Shown here in pieces: positions 1 to 6,568 of a DNA stretch of 8,165 bases. The notes under the pieces were generated by a model. It had not been told where the DNA came from. It saw only the letters and a program-made list of their open reading frames with translations, and did no database searches. A program made the translations under genes and the position numbers. The DNA is from JABMRP01 sp964444795 (lineage in GTDB: Bacteria; Planctomycetota; Planctomycetia; Pirellulales; Thermoguttaceae): positions 1 through 8,165 of the forward strand of contig CAYUIQ010000322.1 of NCBI GenBank assembly GCA_964444795.1, written 5' to 3'. Each line of letters opens with the position of its first letter. Position 1 is the first letter of the stretch.

Positions 1-82
1 AGGGATTTCTCGGGGCTGGACGACCACAAGTGCCGGCGCCTTCGGCTGGGCGTTAAACGAGCAACGGGCAGATTCCTACGCG

Positions 83-110
83 AAAAAAACGCCCGGCACG
101 AGTGCCGGGG
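83..110 (-). terminator. Intrinsic terminator of the secreted glycosidase-like gene
   Basis: Read on the minus strand, a 7-bp GC-rich stem (CCCGGCA at 92-98 pairing with TGCCGGG at 103-109, tetraloop 99-102) is followed at once by a run of seven T (plus-strand A at 83-89). It starts six bases beyond the TAG stop of the minus-strand gene at 116-118, the expected place for a Rho-independent terminator. No T-run follows it on the plus strand, so it appears to act in one direction only. Confidence 0.85.
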
Positions 111-115
111 CTAAA

Positions 116-1720
116 CTAGTCTTTCGGCAAATGGACCTCCTGCCCGCACTTCCGGGCCCATTGCATGGTGGCAATAAACTTCGGTGCTTTGGTCGGATCC
201 TCGTCGTAGTACTGCATGATCCCCCAACTCCCCCACTTGCCCCATCGGCCGACCGACGAGAAATAGCAGAACAGGTCGCCGCCGGAATCGGTCCAGGCGT
301 CGAAGTACTTGCGGTAGATTTCGCCCATGCGGGGATGCGCGTTGGCGGCGTGGAAGAGCCCGGTCATGGTCTCGTTGTTTTCGCCCCCACCCACGCCCAC
401 GGCATGTTGACCGCCCTCGTAAGCCAGCAGCTTCAGACCGAACCGGCCGGCCAACTCCTTGGTCGCCGCAATGCCACGAATCGACTTGGGGAGCGATTCC
501 TTTTCCAGATGGTCGAGCACCTGATCGACGGTCCATCGGGCGACCACGTCGGCGGTCAGTTCCTTGCCCTGGCGCGGGACGTTCATGCCGATATAGGGGG
601 CGATGGCCAGTGCGTCGGCGTGCTGGTGGGCATCCCGGTACGGAAGAATAATCAGCTCCATCCACCAGGCATTTCCCGACTGCCAGGCCAACACGCGGAC
701 GAGCCGGTCGTGGCCGCCGAACACTTCCTCCCAGATCTTGAAGATCTCGACCGACCGCTGGGCGTAATACTTGCCGCCGCCTTCCCAGGGACGCTCGGCC
801 GGACCGATGCCCAACTGCTTGGCCTTCTCCCAACTGTATCGGGTCTGGGGGAACATGTTGTTCCACACCTCGTTGGAATACTCGATGTAAACCGTTCGCC
901 CCGGGTCGAGCCGGTCCTTGACCAACTTTGCGAACTGGCGGACGTACTCGTCGTCGGCCAGATGGGGCATGCAGAACCAGGGATCGGCTTCGAGCCGGTT
1001 GCACAAATCGATCATCACTTCGGCCGCCACGCCTTTGCTCGAGAACGTCGCGTCGTCGGGCGCGGGTCGATCCGCCCAGGTCCGGATCTTCGATCCGTTG
1101 GTCTTCATCCAATCCATGAACCGCAGACATGCCACGCCACGCCATCGCTGGAGGAACACCGGATGAAACGGGTTCTGGCGGTAGGTGTTCTCGAATCCGG
1201 GCATAATGACGCGGATATTGCGGATGTAGTCGTCGGGGGCGGTCTCGGTGACCCGCAGGAAGAACCCGCCCCGGGAGGAATCGATTTCCACGACCATTCG
1301 GCCCGGCCCGCTGGATATTGTCTCCACACCGTTGGAAAACCCGACTTCCCCCCGCCCGTCGTACAACACCGTGTAGCGGCCGGCCGGATAGTGGCCCCCC
1401 CCGATCGTGCAGATCGGCGTCTCGGCAAAGCAGTCCGGGGCGAGTCGCCGGACCCAGCCATGCTCGTCCAGCGCCAACTCGGGCCCCTGCCCCCAGGACT
1501 TTCCTTTCTCTTGGCTGATCCACGGCCGGGCGAGGCGGAAGACGTCGACAAAGGGCAGTTCGGTGTTCCAATCGGCCGGGCCGTTGAGGTTCATTCCCAG
1601 TCGCGGCCGGGCCGGTTCGGCGGCTATGCCAGGTGCCGAAGACGCGGCGGCCCAGAACAGAGTGCCCCAGAGCAGAACAGCCGTCAAGGCAATCGATGTA
1701 CATGTCGATCCGAACCGCAT
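116..1720 (-). CDS. Secreted glycoside hydrolase-like protein (clan GH-A-type TIM barrel candidate)
   Basis: The 534-residue protein starts with a signal peptide: Arg2, a hydrophobic core at about 9-26 and an Ala-x-Ala-like cleavage site after about residue 34 (GIAA|EP). The mature protein opens with LGMNLNGPADWNTELPF, a start I associate with uncharacterised planctomycete exported proteins. Two acidic motifs fit a retaining clan GH-A enzyme: YIEYSNEVWNN with Asn283-Glu284 as candidate acid/base, and LLAYEGGQH with Glu435 as candidate nucleophile. The N-terminal third (about 35-170) is beta-rich and may be a separate carbohydrate-binding or sandwich domain. The ATG at 1720 is preferred because GAGGA lies 7 bases upstream and it gives the signal peptide intact. 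A second long minus-strand frame (111-1703) has no such motifs and is a shadow. The gene is monocistronic, with its own terminator. The hydrolase role is inferred from motifs; substrate and exact family are unknown, and a non-catalytic relative is possible. Confidence 0.85.
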   Translation of the reverse strand: MRFGSTCTSIALTAVLLWGTLFWAAASSAPGIAAEPARPRLGMNLNGPADWNTELPFVDVFRLARPWISQEKGKSWGQGPELALDEHGWVRRLAPDCFAETPICTIGGGHYPAGRYTVLYDGRGEVGFSNGVETISSGPGRMVVEIDSSRGGFFLRVTETAPDDYIRNIRVIMPGFENTYRQNPFHPVFLQRWRGVACLRFMDWMKTNGSKIRTWADRPAPDDATFSSKGVAAEVMIDLCNRLEADPWFCMPHLADDEYVRQFAKLVKDRLDPGRTVYIEYSNEVWNNMFPQTRYSWEKAKQLGIGPAERPWEGGGKYYAQRSVEIFKIWEEVFGGHDRLVRVLAWQSGNAWWMELIILPYRDAHQHADALAIAPYIGMNVPRQGKELTADVVARWTVDQVLDHLEKESLPKSIRGIAATKELAGRFGLKLLAYEGGQHAVGVGGGENNETMTGLFHAANAHPRMGEIYRKYFDAWTDSGGDLFCYFSSVGRWGKWGSWGIMQYYDEDPTKAPKFIATMQWARKCGQEVHLPKD

Positions 1721-1761
1721 GGTGGTATCCTCGGGGTTGTGGAGTTTAGCCCGAGTAGCCC

Positions 1762-1789
1762 ATTATCGTCACCCGAGCCGGGGGAGCAA
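1762..1789 (-). promoter_or_regulatory. Candidate sigma70-type promoter for the secreted glycosidase-like gene
   Basis: On the minus strand, TTGCTC (plus-strand 1784-1789) and GATAAT (plus-strand 1762-1767) are separated by 16 bases. Transcription would start near 1755, giving a leader of about 35 nt before the ATG at 1720 with its GAGGA ribosome site. It is a fair match to a housekeeping promoter, but planctomycete consensus sequences are poorly known and no experiment supports it. Confidence 0.4.
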
Positions 1790-1831
1790 CCTGGGAGCCG
1801 TTTTGCCGGCCGGTGCCCCTGGTTTCGGCGC

Positions 1832-1860
1832 TTGACGGGACGACCCAATCGGCCGAAACT
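1832..1860 (+). promoter_or_regulatory. Weak candidate promoter for the zinc-ribbon membrane protein gene
   Basis: TTGACG at 1832-1837 is a good -35 hexamer, but 17 bases later there is only GAAACT (1855-1860), a three-of-six match to the -10 consensus. It lies 50 bp upstream of the GTG start at 1910, inside the 189-bp divergent gap where a promoter must exist unless the gene is read from further upstream. No better plus-strand candidate was found in this gap. Confidence 0.2.
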
Positions 1861-1909
1861 AGGGGATAGGCGTACCGCTGATCCGACAGAGAGGAAGAAG
1901 GCGACAGGC

Positions 1910-3004
1910 GTGACGTTCCAATTTCGATGCTCGGCCGGCCACCAGGTCACCGCCTTCAAGAATCAGGCGGGGGCCACGGTCTGGTGCGCGCAGTGCGGAT
2001 GTGCGGTGACCGTGCCGGAAGTACTCGATCCAGCGAACGGGCCGCCGCCTTTGCCCGGGGCCGGCGAGAGCGTTTTGCCGGCACTTCCGGTCTCCAGCCC
2101 GTCCGCCGCCGTCGGCTCGGAGGGGCCTCCGCCACTGCCGGTCCACAAGCCGGGGCAGACGTCTACCGACGGGCCGACAACCCTGCCGTCGGCGATCGAA
2201 CCGACAACGACCCTGCCGGTCGCGCCGATTCAACGAACGGCCTCCCCCGGCCTCCCCCTGGCGATGCCGGTCGAATCGAACGTCTCCCCACCCGAGGCAG
2301 TCCCGATCTCGATTCCCACGGCCGTTGCCATCGATACCGAGACAACCGAGGCCGCTTCCGGCGATGCCGACACGCCCATGGCCGTTGCCATCGACGGCGA
2401 GAAACCATCGACGGTTTCGGTGGATTCCAGCACACCTTCGGCCGTTGCTATCGATTCCGAGATTGGCGACTCCGAGATTGGCGATTCCCAGACGTTGGCG
2501 GTCAGTAGCCGCCCCCGGCGGGCGGTTTGCATCCACGTACCCGACCCGAGCTGGACAAGCTCTCTTTGGTACTTGGCGGGTGTACTGGGAGGTCTGGTCG
2601 TTTTCAGCGCGGTGCCGGCTTTGCGACACGCCGATCTGGCGGCCGGGCCGATTTGGGCTCGGGCCGTGCTTCTAATCGCCGCGCTGCAACTGGTCTACCT
2701 TGCCTGGATGGGGGTGACTCCCGATTGGTCGAGCGTGCTGGTGGTGATGGTCGTATTCGCGGTCGTTGCGCTCGGCTACGCCGTGGCGATCGTCTTGGTT
2801 CTGGTCACGGGGGACGGGGCGCCGCTGCCGTTGGAAATCGAAGCCGCGCGGAATACGTCGGCCCTTTGGTGCGCTACGGTACTGGTGCTGAGCCTACTGG
2901 GAGTCTATCTCACCGGGCGGTTCAGTTTCCGCTGGCGTGGAACCCTGGATCGCCAGTCGACGGGAAGCATTTCGCTGGAAGACTTTGCCCAACGGCCCGG
3001 CTAA
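1910..3004 (+). CDS. Zinc-ribbon, Pro-rich repeat, four-helix membrane protein of unknown function
   Basis: The predicted protein has 364 residues. Residues 7-29 form a small zinc ribbon with Cys7, His11, Cys26 and Cys29 as likely ligands (FRCSAGHQ, then WCAQCG), like the short ribbons at the N-terminus of many planctomycete membrane proteins. Residues about 40-135 are rich in Pro, Thr, Ser and Ala. Residues 136-195 are three 20-residue repeats, each starting PxAVAIDxE. Four hydrophobic helices follow at about 218-240, 248-270, 275-302 and 318-340, then a short polar tail. The frame is open far upstream, so the start must be chosen: GTG at 1910 places the ribbon at the very N-terminus, as is usual, with AAGAAGG 8 bases upstream. 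The upstream extension is antisense to the glycosidase gene and does not resemble protein. The last 111 bp overlap the exporter gene on the other strand. The ribbon and linker are probably cytoplasmic; function is unknown. Confidence 0.8.
   Translation: MTFQFRCSAGHQVTAFKNQAGATVWCAQCGCAVTVPEVLDPANGPPPLPGAGESVLPALPVSSPSAAVGSEGPPPLPVHKPGQTSTDGPTTLPSAIEPTTTLPVAPIQRTASPGLPLAMPVESNVSPPEAVPISIPTAVAIDTETTEAASGDADTPMAVAIDGEKPSTVSVDSSTPSAVAIDSEIGDSEIGDSQTLAVSSRPRRAVCIHVPDPSWTSSLWYLAGVLGGLVVFSAVPALRHADLAAGPIWARAVLLIAALQLVYLAWMGVTPDWSSVLVVMVVFAVVALGYAVAIVLVLVTGDGAPLPLEIEAARNTSALWCATVLVLSLLGVYLTGRFSFRWRGTLDRQSTGSISLEDFAQRPG
2315..2494 (+). repeat. Three tandem 60-bp imperfect repeats inside the zinc-ribbon gene
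   Basis: The core GGCCGTTGCYATCGAY recurs at 2320, 2380 and 2440, exactly 60 bp apart and in frame. The encoded units are residues 136-155, 156-175 and 176-195, each beginning Pro-x-Ala-Val-Ala-Ile-Asp-x-Glu and ending in Thr. The first nine residues are nearly invariant and the remaining eleven have diverged, so the duplication is not recent. Unit 3 holds a second, nested 15-bp repeat. Confidence 0.85.
2456..2485 (+). repeat. 15-bp tandem duplication (TCCGAGATTGGCGAY x2)
   Basis: Two head-to-tail copies, 2456-2470 and 2471-2485, differ only at the last base (C or T). They encode Ser-Glu-Ile-Gly-Asp twice (residues 183-192) in the third 60-bp unit. The near-identity suggests recent slippage. 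The change is in frame and in a linker, so it is probably neutral. Confidence 0.85.
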
Positions 3005-5302
3005 CATGGCCGGCAGGAAAATCAGATCGCCCACCAAAGCCGCGATCAACAGGACGGCCATCAGCCAGGCGAAGTGGACGATGGGCATAAAAGAACTGAA
3101 GACGAAGACCAACAGTCCCGATCCGCAGATCAGCGTGGTGTGGATCATCGCCTTGGCGCAGTGCCCGTAGGAGAAACGGAGCGCCTCGGCGCGCGACATG
3201 CCCCGGGCGATACCCCGGTGAAACCAGGTAAGGAAGTGGATCGTGTCGTCCACGGCGATCCCCAGCGCGGCGCTGGCCGTCATCACCGAGCCGATTTCGA
3301 TCAGCACGCCGGACCATCCCATGGCCCCGAAGACGACCACCGCGGGAAAAAGGTTCGGCGCCATGGCCATCAGCCCGGCGCGCGCGCTGCGCAAGACGGC
3401 GATCATCACCAGGGCGATTACACCGAATGCCGTGAAGAAGCTCTCGACCAGATCGTTGAACAGTTCGCGCTGCGCCTTGTAGATCAGGGGGATGACGCCC
3501 GTATAGGTCGCCCGGACCCCCGAAATCTCGTGGTCCCGGAGCATCGGGTCAATGCGCCCGCGCAACGTCTCGACAAAGTGGCCGTAGTCGACGTGGCTCA
3601 GCGCATCGGCGCGAACGGAAATACGCCAGAGTTGCTCTTTGGGCGTGTCCTTCAGGAAATGGGCGTCGATGTAGCCCTGCTTGCCGTCGAAGAGCCGTCG
3701 CCCCATGATGAAGCGGCGCGTCTGACCTTGAAACCCGTACCGATCGGGCAGCGCCGTTGCCCGGGCCGACGCGCCGGGGCGCGCGTCGTCCAGATGGGTC
3801 AGTGGTGCAAAAGCCGAAGCCGACATGGTGGCGCCAGCGTCGGGCGACCGGGCGATCTCCCGGCGTACGCTTTCGACCAGTTCCATGCGCCGGAGGAATT
3901 CCGAAGGCTTCCCGTTGTCGGATCCCTTGAATCGGATCACGACCTCCAGCGGAACCAGCGGACCGAGGTTTTTCTCCAGCCACCGGTAGTCGTTGATAAT
4001 CTTGCTCTGGTCGTCGAACCGATGCTGGAGTTTGACCGTCGACTCGATCGACAGGAGTCCCCATCCCATACCCACCATCAACATCAGGCTGACGACCGTG
4101 ATCGGAGCATGGAAACGGCGGACCCTGGCGGCCGGATCGGCGATCAGGAATCGGCTTCCAGCGTTGCTCGGCGAACTGGCCAAACTGGGAAGCGGCCAGC
4201 GTTGCAGCACGGAGGGCAAGAACAAGAGCATGACGGTGACGCTGATCACCATCCCCGCCGCCGAATAGATGCCGAACGACCAGATCGGCACGATTTCGCT
4301 GACCGTCAGGGAGAGAAGCCCGACGGCCGTTGTCGTCGAGGCCAGCACGCACGGTTTCCATCCCAACGCCAGGGCTCGGCCGGGCGCTTCGGCCGGCCCG
4401 ACTTCCTCCAGGGCGTCGCGATAGTAGTTGACCAGATGGACACCGGCGGAAATGCTCAGCACGTAGACCAGCGGCGACAGCATGGTCATCAGCAGGTTCA
4501 AGTTGCCGCCGGTGTAATAGAGCAACGCCAGGGCCGCGGTGGTGCTGAACACCGCGCCGGCGAACACGATCATCGCCAAACGGAAGCTGCGAAGCCGCTG
4601 CCAGGCCACGAGTAGAGCGACCACTGCCGAGATGCCGGCCAGATGCAGCAGTAGACGCCGGCTCTCGGAGTCGATGGTCGCCGCGTCGACGGTCGGGCCA
4701 CCGAGTCGCAAGTCATCGGGCGTCAACCCACACTGGGTCCGGGCCACGTCGTGGATATGCTGGACCGCGGCCATACGGTCGTAGGTGCCAGCCTCGGAGA
4801 TGACCAGCACGATGCAGGTCGTCTTGCCGTCGGGACCTACCAGGATCCCGCGCAGACGGGCCAGCGATTCGGCTTGCGGCAACTCCAGCCGAGGAGAGGT
4901 CAGTCGCCTCAACACGCTTGGGCCGGTGACCGCCCGATCGAACCAGCGAACCTGACCACCGGAAGCCGTCGGTATCGGGGCAATCAATGCCTCGGCCAAT
5001 CGGTCCACCATCTCACCGTTGGCCAGCGTGCAGTCGGGCCAACTGACCACCGCGACCTCGTCGCGGCCGAAATGGCCCTGAAGCCACATGTATTTTTCGG
5101 TTTCGTCGAACCCCCGCGGGAGCCACTGGCGCGGGTCGTTGCTGGTGCTCCCCACGGCACCGATGACCCCGCGGACCACCAGCGGGAAGAAGAAGGCCAT
5201 GCAAACGAGAATCACGGCCCCATAGCGGGCGAAGAACGGGCGCGCTTCAGCCGCGCGATGGTTGGGCCGATGAGGCATCCGGGCCTTTGCGCGGTGAGTC
5301 AT
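2894..5302 (-). CDS. RND superfamily (MMPL-type) exporter
   Basis: The 802-residue protein has the two-fold RND layout. There is one helix at about 27-48, a large extracytoplasmic loop to about 215, and a helix block at about 217-365. The pattern then repeats: a helix at about 399-417, a second loop to about 610, and a second block at about 612-765. The helix-4-type signature GIAVDDTIHFL sits at 681-691, with Asp685 and Asp686 as probable proton-relay residues. The matching place in the first half reads SAGVHLVNYYRD without the Asp pair, as in many asymmetric family members. At about 800 residues it fits MMPL/HpnN-like lipid transporters better than the roughly 1,000-residue AcrB-type pumps. 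The ATG at 5302 directly follows the hydrolase stop (TGAATG) and has no strong ribosome site, so translation is probably coupled. The C-terminal 36 residues are encoded antisense to the zinc-ribbon gene. Substrate is unknown; a lipid or hydrophobic cargo is inferred from family and neighbour. Confidence 0.9.
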   Translation of the reverse strand: MTHRAKARMPHRPNHRAAEARPFFARYGAVILVCMAFFFPLVVRGVIGAVGSTSNDPRQWLPRGFDETEKYMWLQGHFGRDEVAVVSWPDCTLANGEMVDRLAEALIAPIPTASGGQVRWFDRAVTGPSVLRRLTSPRLELPQAESLARLRGILVGPDGKTTCIVLVISEAGTYDRMAAVQHIHDVARTQCGLTPDDLRLGGPTVDAATIDSESRRLLLHLAGISAVVALLVAWQRLRSFRLAMIVFAGAVFSTTAALALLYYTGGNLNLLMTMLSPLVYVLSISAGVHLVNYYRDALEEVGPAEAPGRALALGWKPCVLASTTTAVGLLSLTVSEIVPIWSFGIYSAAGMVISVTVMLLFLPSVLQRWPLPSLASSPSNAGSRFLIADPAARVRRFHAPITVVSLMLMVGMGWGLLSIESTVKLQHRFDDQSKIINDYRWLEKNLGPLVPLEVVIRFKGSDNGKPSEFLRRMELVESVRREIARSPDAGATMSASAFAPLTHLDDARPGASARATALPDRYGFQGQTRRFIMGRRLFDGKQGYIDAHFLKDTPKEQLWRISVRADALSHVDYGHFVETLRGRIDPMLRDHEISGVRATYTGVIPLIYKAQRELFNDLVESFFTAFGVIALVMIAVLRSARAGLMAMAPNLFPAVVVFGAMGWSGVLIEIGSVMTASAALGIAVDDTIHFLTWFHRGIARGMSRAEALRFSYGHCAKAMIHTTLICGSGLLVFVFSSFMPIVHFAWLMAVLLIAALVGDLIFLPAMLAGPLGKVFQRNASRRLAIQGSTPAETEPPGEIDSQ

Positions 5303-6085
5303 TCAATTGCGGGAAGGGCACGCGGGTAACGAGGTCTTGAGGAATTCCTCCAGGATACGACTGAACTCGCGAGGCCGTTCCAACGGTGGGGCGTGTCCAC
5401 ACTTGTCGATGAAGACCAACTGCGAGTTGCGAATCCCGTCGCTGAACTCCTGGGCCACGAACGGCGGCGTGATCTGGTCGTCCTTCCCCCAGATAATCAG
5501 CGTTGGCAGATCGATCTGGCTCAGTTCATCTTTCACGTTGCGCTCCTGGGTCGCCCGAGCAATGCGAATCAGAAACCGCACGTACTTGCGATCGGCGAGT
5601 ACCTTCACCACCTCTTCGACCAACTCATCGGTTGCCATGCTGGCGTCGAAGAAGATCTCCTTTACCCGTTCGCGGATGAACTCCGGTTCGGCCCGGGGAT
5701 ACTTGCCGCCGCTCAGCGCGTGTTCAAATAGTCCCGCGCTGCCGGTAAGCACCAGTTTCTCGACACGTTGGCTATGGCGGAGGCAAAAATCGACCGCCAC
5801 CAGCCCGCCCAGCGAATTGCCGCATAGGACGGCCTTGTCCAAGTGCAGTTCGTCGAAGAAGCTTTCAACGTAGTCGGTCAACTGGTCGATCGCATTGAAA
5901 TCGGTGTGCCGTCGATCGAGTCCATGATCGATGGGAAACTGCAGCGCGAAGAAACGATACTCGTCGTCGAAGTTCTCGACGATTTCCCGCCAGTTCTCCG
6001 GACCGCCAAACAGGCCGTGCAACAGCACGACCGGACGGTCACCCTCGCCAAACTCGGTGTATTGAATAGGCTCGTCGATCGCCAT
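5303..6085 (-). CDS. Alpha/beta-fold hydrolase
   Basis: This is a 260-residue single-domain alpha/beta hydrolase. From the chosen start the landmarks are: oxyanion-type HG at 23-24 (LLHGLFGG), nucleophile elbow GNSLGG with Ser91, the acid in WGKDDQITP (Asp203) and the general base in CGHAP (His231). The full Ser-Asp-His triad makes an active esterase, lipase or C-C bond hydrolase likely. A cap-like helical stretch lies at about 122-185. There is no signal peptide, so it is probably cytoplasmic. The ATG at 6085 is preferred because GAGG lies 5 bases upstream; an in-frame GTG at 6109 would add 8 residues but has no visible ribosome site. The TGA stop directly abuts the exporter ATG, so the two proteins probably act on the same or linked substrates. 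Substrate cannot be read from the sequence. Confidence 0.9.
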   Translation of the reverse strand: MAIDEPIQYTEFGEGDRPVVLLHGLFGGPENWREIVENFDDEYRFFALQFPIDHGLDRRHTDFNAIDQLTDYVESFFDELHLDKAVLCGNSLGGLVAVDFCLRHSQRVEKLVLTGSAGLFEHALSGGKYPRAEPEFIRERVKEIFFDASMATDELVEEVVKVLADRKYVRFLIRIARATQERNVKDELSQIDLPTLIIWGKDDQITPPFVAQEFSDGIRNSQLVFIDKCGHAPPLERPREFSRILEEFLKTSLPACPSRN

Positions 6086-6123
6086 ATTACCCTCGTTGCT
6101 GTTCTCCACAGAGATAATCCGGC

Positions 6124-6166
6124 CGGGCGATAACCTGTTGTTACTGTCGCGCCAACAATTCGCCCG
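6124..6166 (-). promoter_or_regulatory. Stem-loop in the hydrolase-exporter operon leader
   Basis: A perfect 7-bp inverted repeat (CGGGCGA at 6124-6130, TCGCCCG at 6160-6166) encloses a second 5-bp pair (TGTTG at 6136-6140, CAACA at 6153-6157). It lies in the predicted 5' leader, ending about 38 nt before the ATG at 6085. It may stabilise the mRNA or tune translation. No known riboswitch or leader-peptide pattern was recognised. Confidence 0.4.
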
Positions 6167-6183
6167 AACCTCTCAGACACTCT

Positions 6184-6189
6184 AGTATA
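6184..6189 (-). promoter_or_regulatory. Candidate -10 box for the hydrolase-exporter operon
   Basis: On the minus strand TATACT is a five-of-six match to the sigma70 -10 element, about 100 bp upstream of the hydrolase ATG. No convincing -35 lies 16-18 bases upstream (the best hexamer is GCGAAA), so this may be an activated promoter or a chance match. Transcription would start near 6177 and include the stem-loop at 6124-6166. Confidence 0.3.
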
Positions 6190-6356
6190 CCCGACGAATT
6201 AGGAACTTTCGCCCCTTTTTCGCATTCATTTCCCGGGAACCGTCAAGCCCCCGCTTTGGGGCTGTACGCAGTGGAAATCTCTCTGCTTGGCAAGTCTCTA
6301 TTCTATTGCGATTTATGCTGAATACGGCAAAGACACGGGCAAACACCAATCGCTCA

Positions 6357-6372
6357 ACCCCGCCTTCGGGGT
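6357..6372 (-). terminator. Weak candidate terminator downstream of the ACT-domain gene
   Basis: ACCCCG (6357-6362) pairs with CGGGGT (6367-6372) around a 4-base loop. On the minus strand it is followed by only scattered T residues, so it falls short of a canonical intrinsic terminator. It lies about 200 bp beyond the ACT gene stop. A second GC stem (AGCCCC at 6246-6251, GGGGCT at 6258-6263) lies further on. Confidence 0.2.
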
Positions 6373-6493
6373 GTTCAGAAGGTGTCGCCCCCCCCCACTT
6401 TTGTGGAAGGGCAGGTGGGAAATCAAGGGCGGGAATCCATGATGTACCCAACCAACCTAACAGCGCAGGCGCGACCCGTCAACGGTTGTCTTC

Positions 6494-6524
6494 CGGCTCG
6501 TCGGGAGCCGAATTCGCAAGAATT
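6494..6524. repeat. Two abutting hairpins between the ACT gene and the intergenic stretch
   Basis: CGGCTC/GAGCCG (6494-6499 with 6505-6510, 5-base loop) is followed with no gap by AATTC/GAATT (6511-6515 with 6520-6524) closing a GCAA loop. Read on the plus strand, the second loop is a GNRA tetraloop and the two stems could stack coaxially. The pair starts about 45 bp beyond the ACT gene stop and could act as a 3' RNA-stabilising structure; the role is a guess. Confidence 0.45.
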
Positions 6525-6568
6525 TGGACGAGATGAAGAAACTGCCGATTTCGAGCCGCCCGAGTCAT

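Larger units (their letters stand above)
6190..6568. other. Intergenic stretch without a recognisable gene
   Basis: No open frame here has a credible start and protein character; the 89-codon minus-strand frame at 6182-6451 resembles nothing known and has no good ribosome site. The stretch holds a palindrome TTCCCGGGAA (6230-6239), a GC stem-loop at 6246-6263, another at 6357-6372, a run of nine C at 6388-6396, and two abutting hairpins at 6494-6524. One of these may end transcription of the ACT gene, but none has a proper T-run. Confidence 0.5.

Noticed and set aside
3..56. Possible C-terminal end of a plus-strand gene finishing at TAA 54-56
   Set aside because: Only 17 codons are visible and nothing distinguishes them from chance; other frames are equally open at the window edge.
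111..1703. Second long minus-strand frame (530 codons) over the glycosidase-like gene
   Set aside because: It is an Arg/Gly/Pro-rich frame-shifted reading with no signal peptide or motifs; the 116-1720 frame explains the sequence.
131..1909. A very long plus-strand frame running from 131 into the zinc-ribbon gene (957 codons)
   Set aside because: The part before 1910 is antisense to the secreted glycosidase-like gene, has no domain or motif and lacks a ribosome site. High GC content removes stop codons from this frame. Only the part from GTG 1910 has protein character.
1859..2629. Minus-strand frame with repeated Gly-Asn-Gly units
   Set aside because: The repeats are the antisense image of the 60-bp repeats in the plus-strand zinc-ribbon gene.
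3074..4615. 513-codon plus-strand frame
   Set aside because: It is antisense to the RND exporter, rich in Arg, His, Asp and Gln with no fold, which is typical GC-driven shadow coding.
6388..6396. Run of nine C as a phase-variation tract
   Set aside because: It lies in non-coding sequence and not between promoter elements of a recognised gene, so there is no frame or spacing for it to switch.
6182..6451. 89-codon minus-strand frame in the intergenic stretch
   Set aside because: It has no good ribosome site and no recognisable domain, and it covers the candidate operon -10 box and several hairpins.
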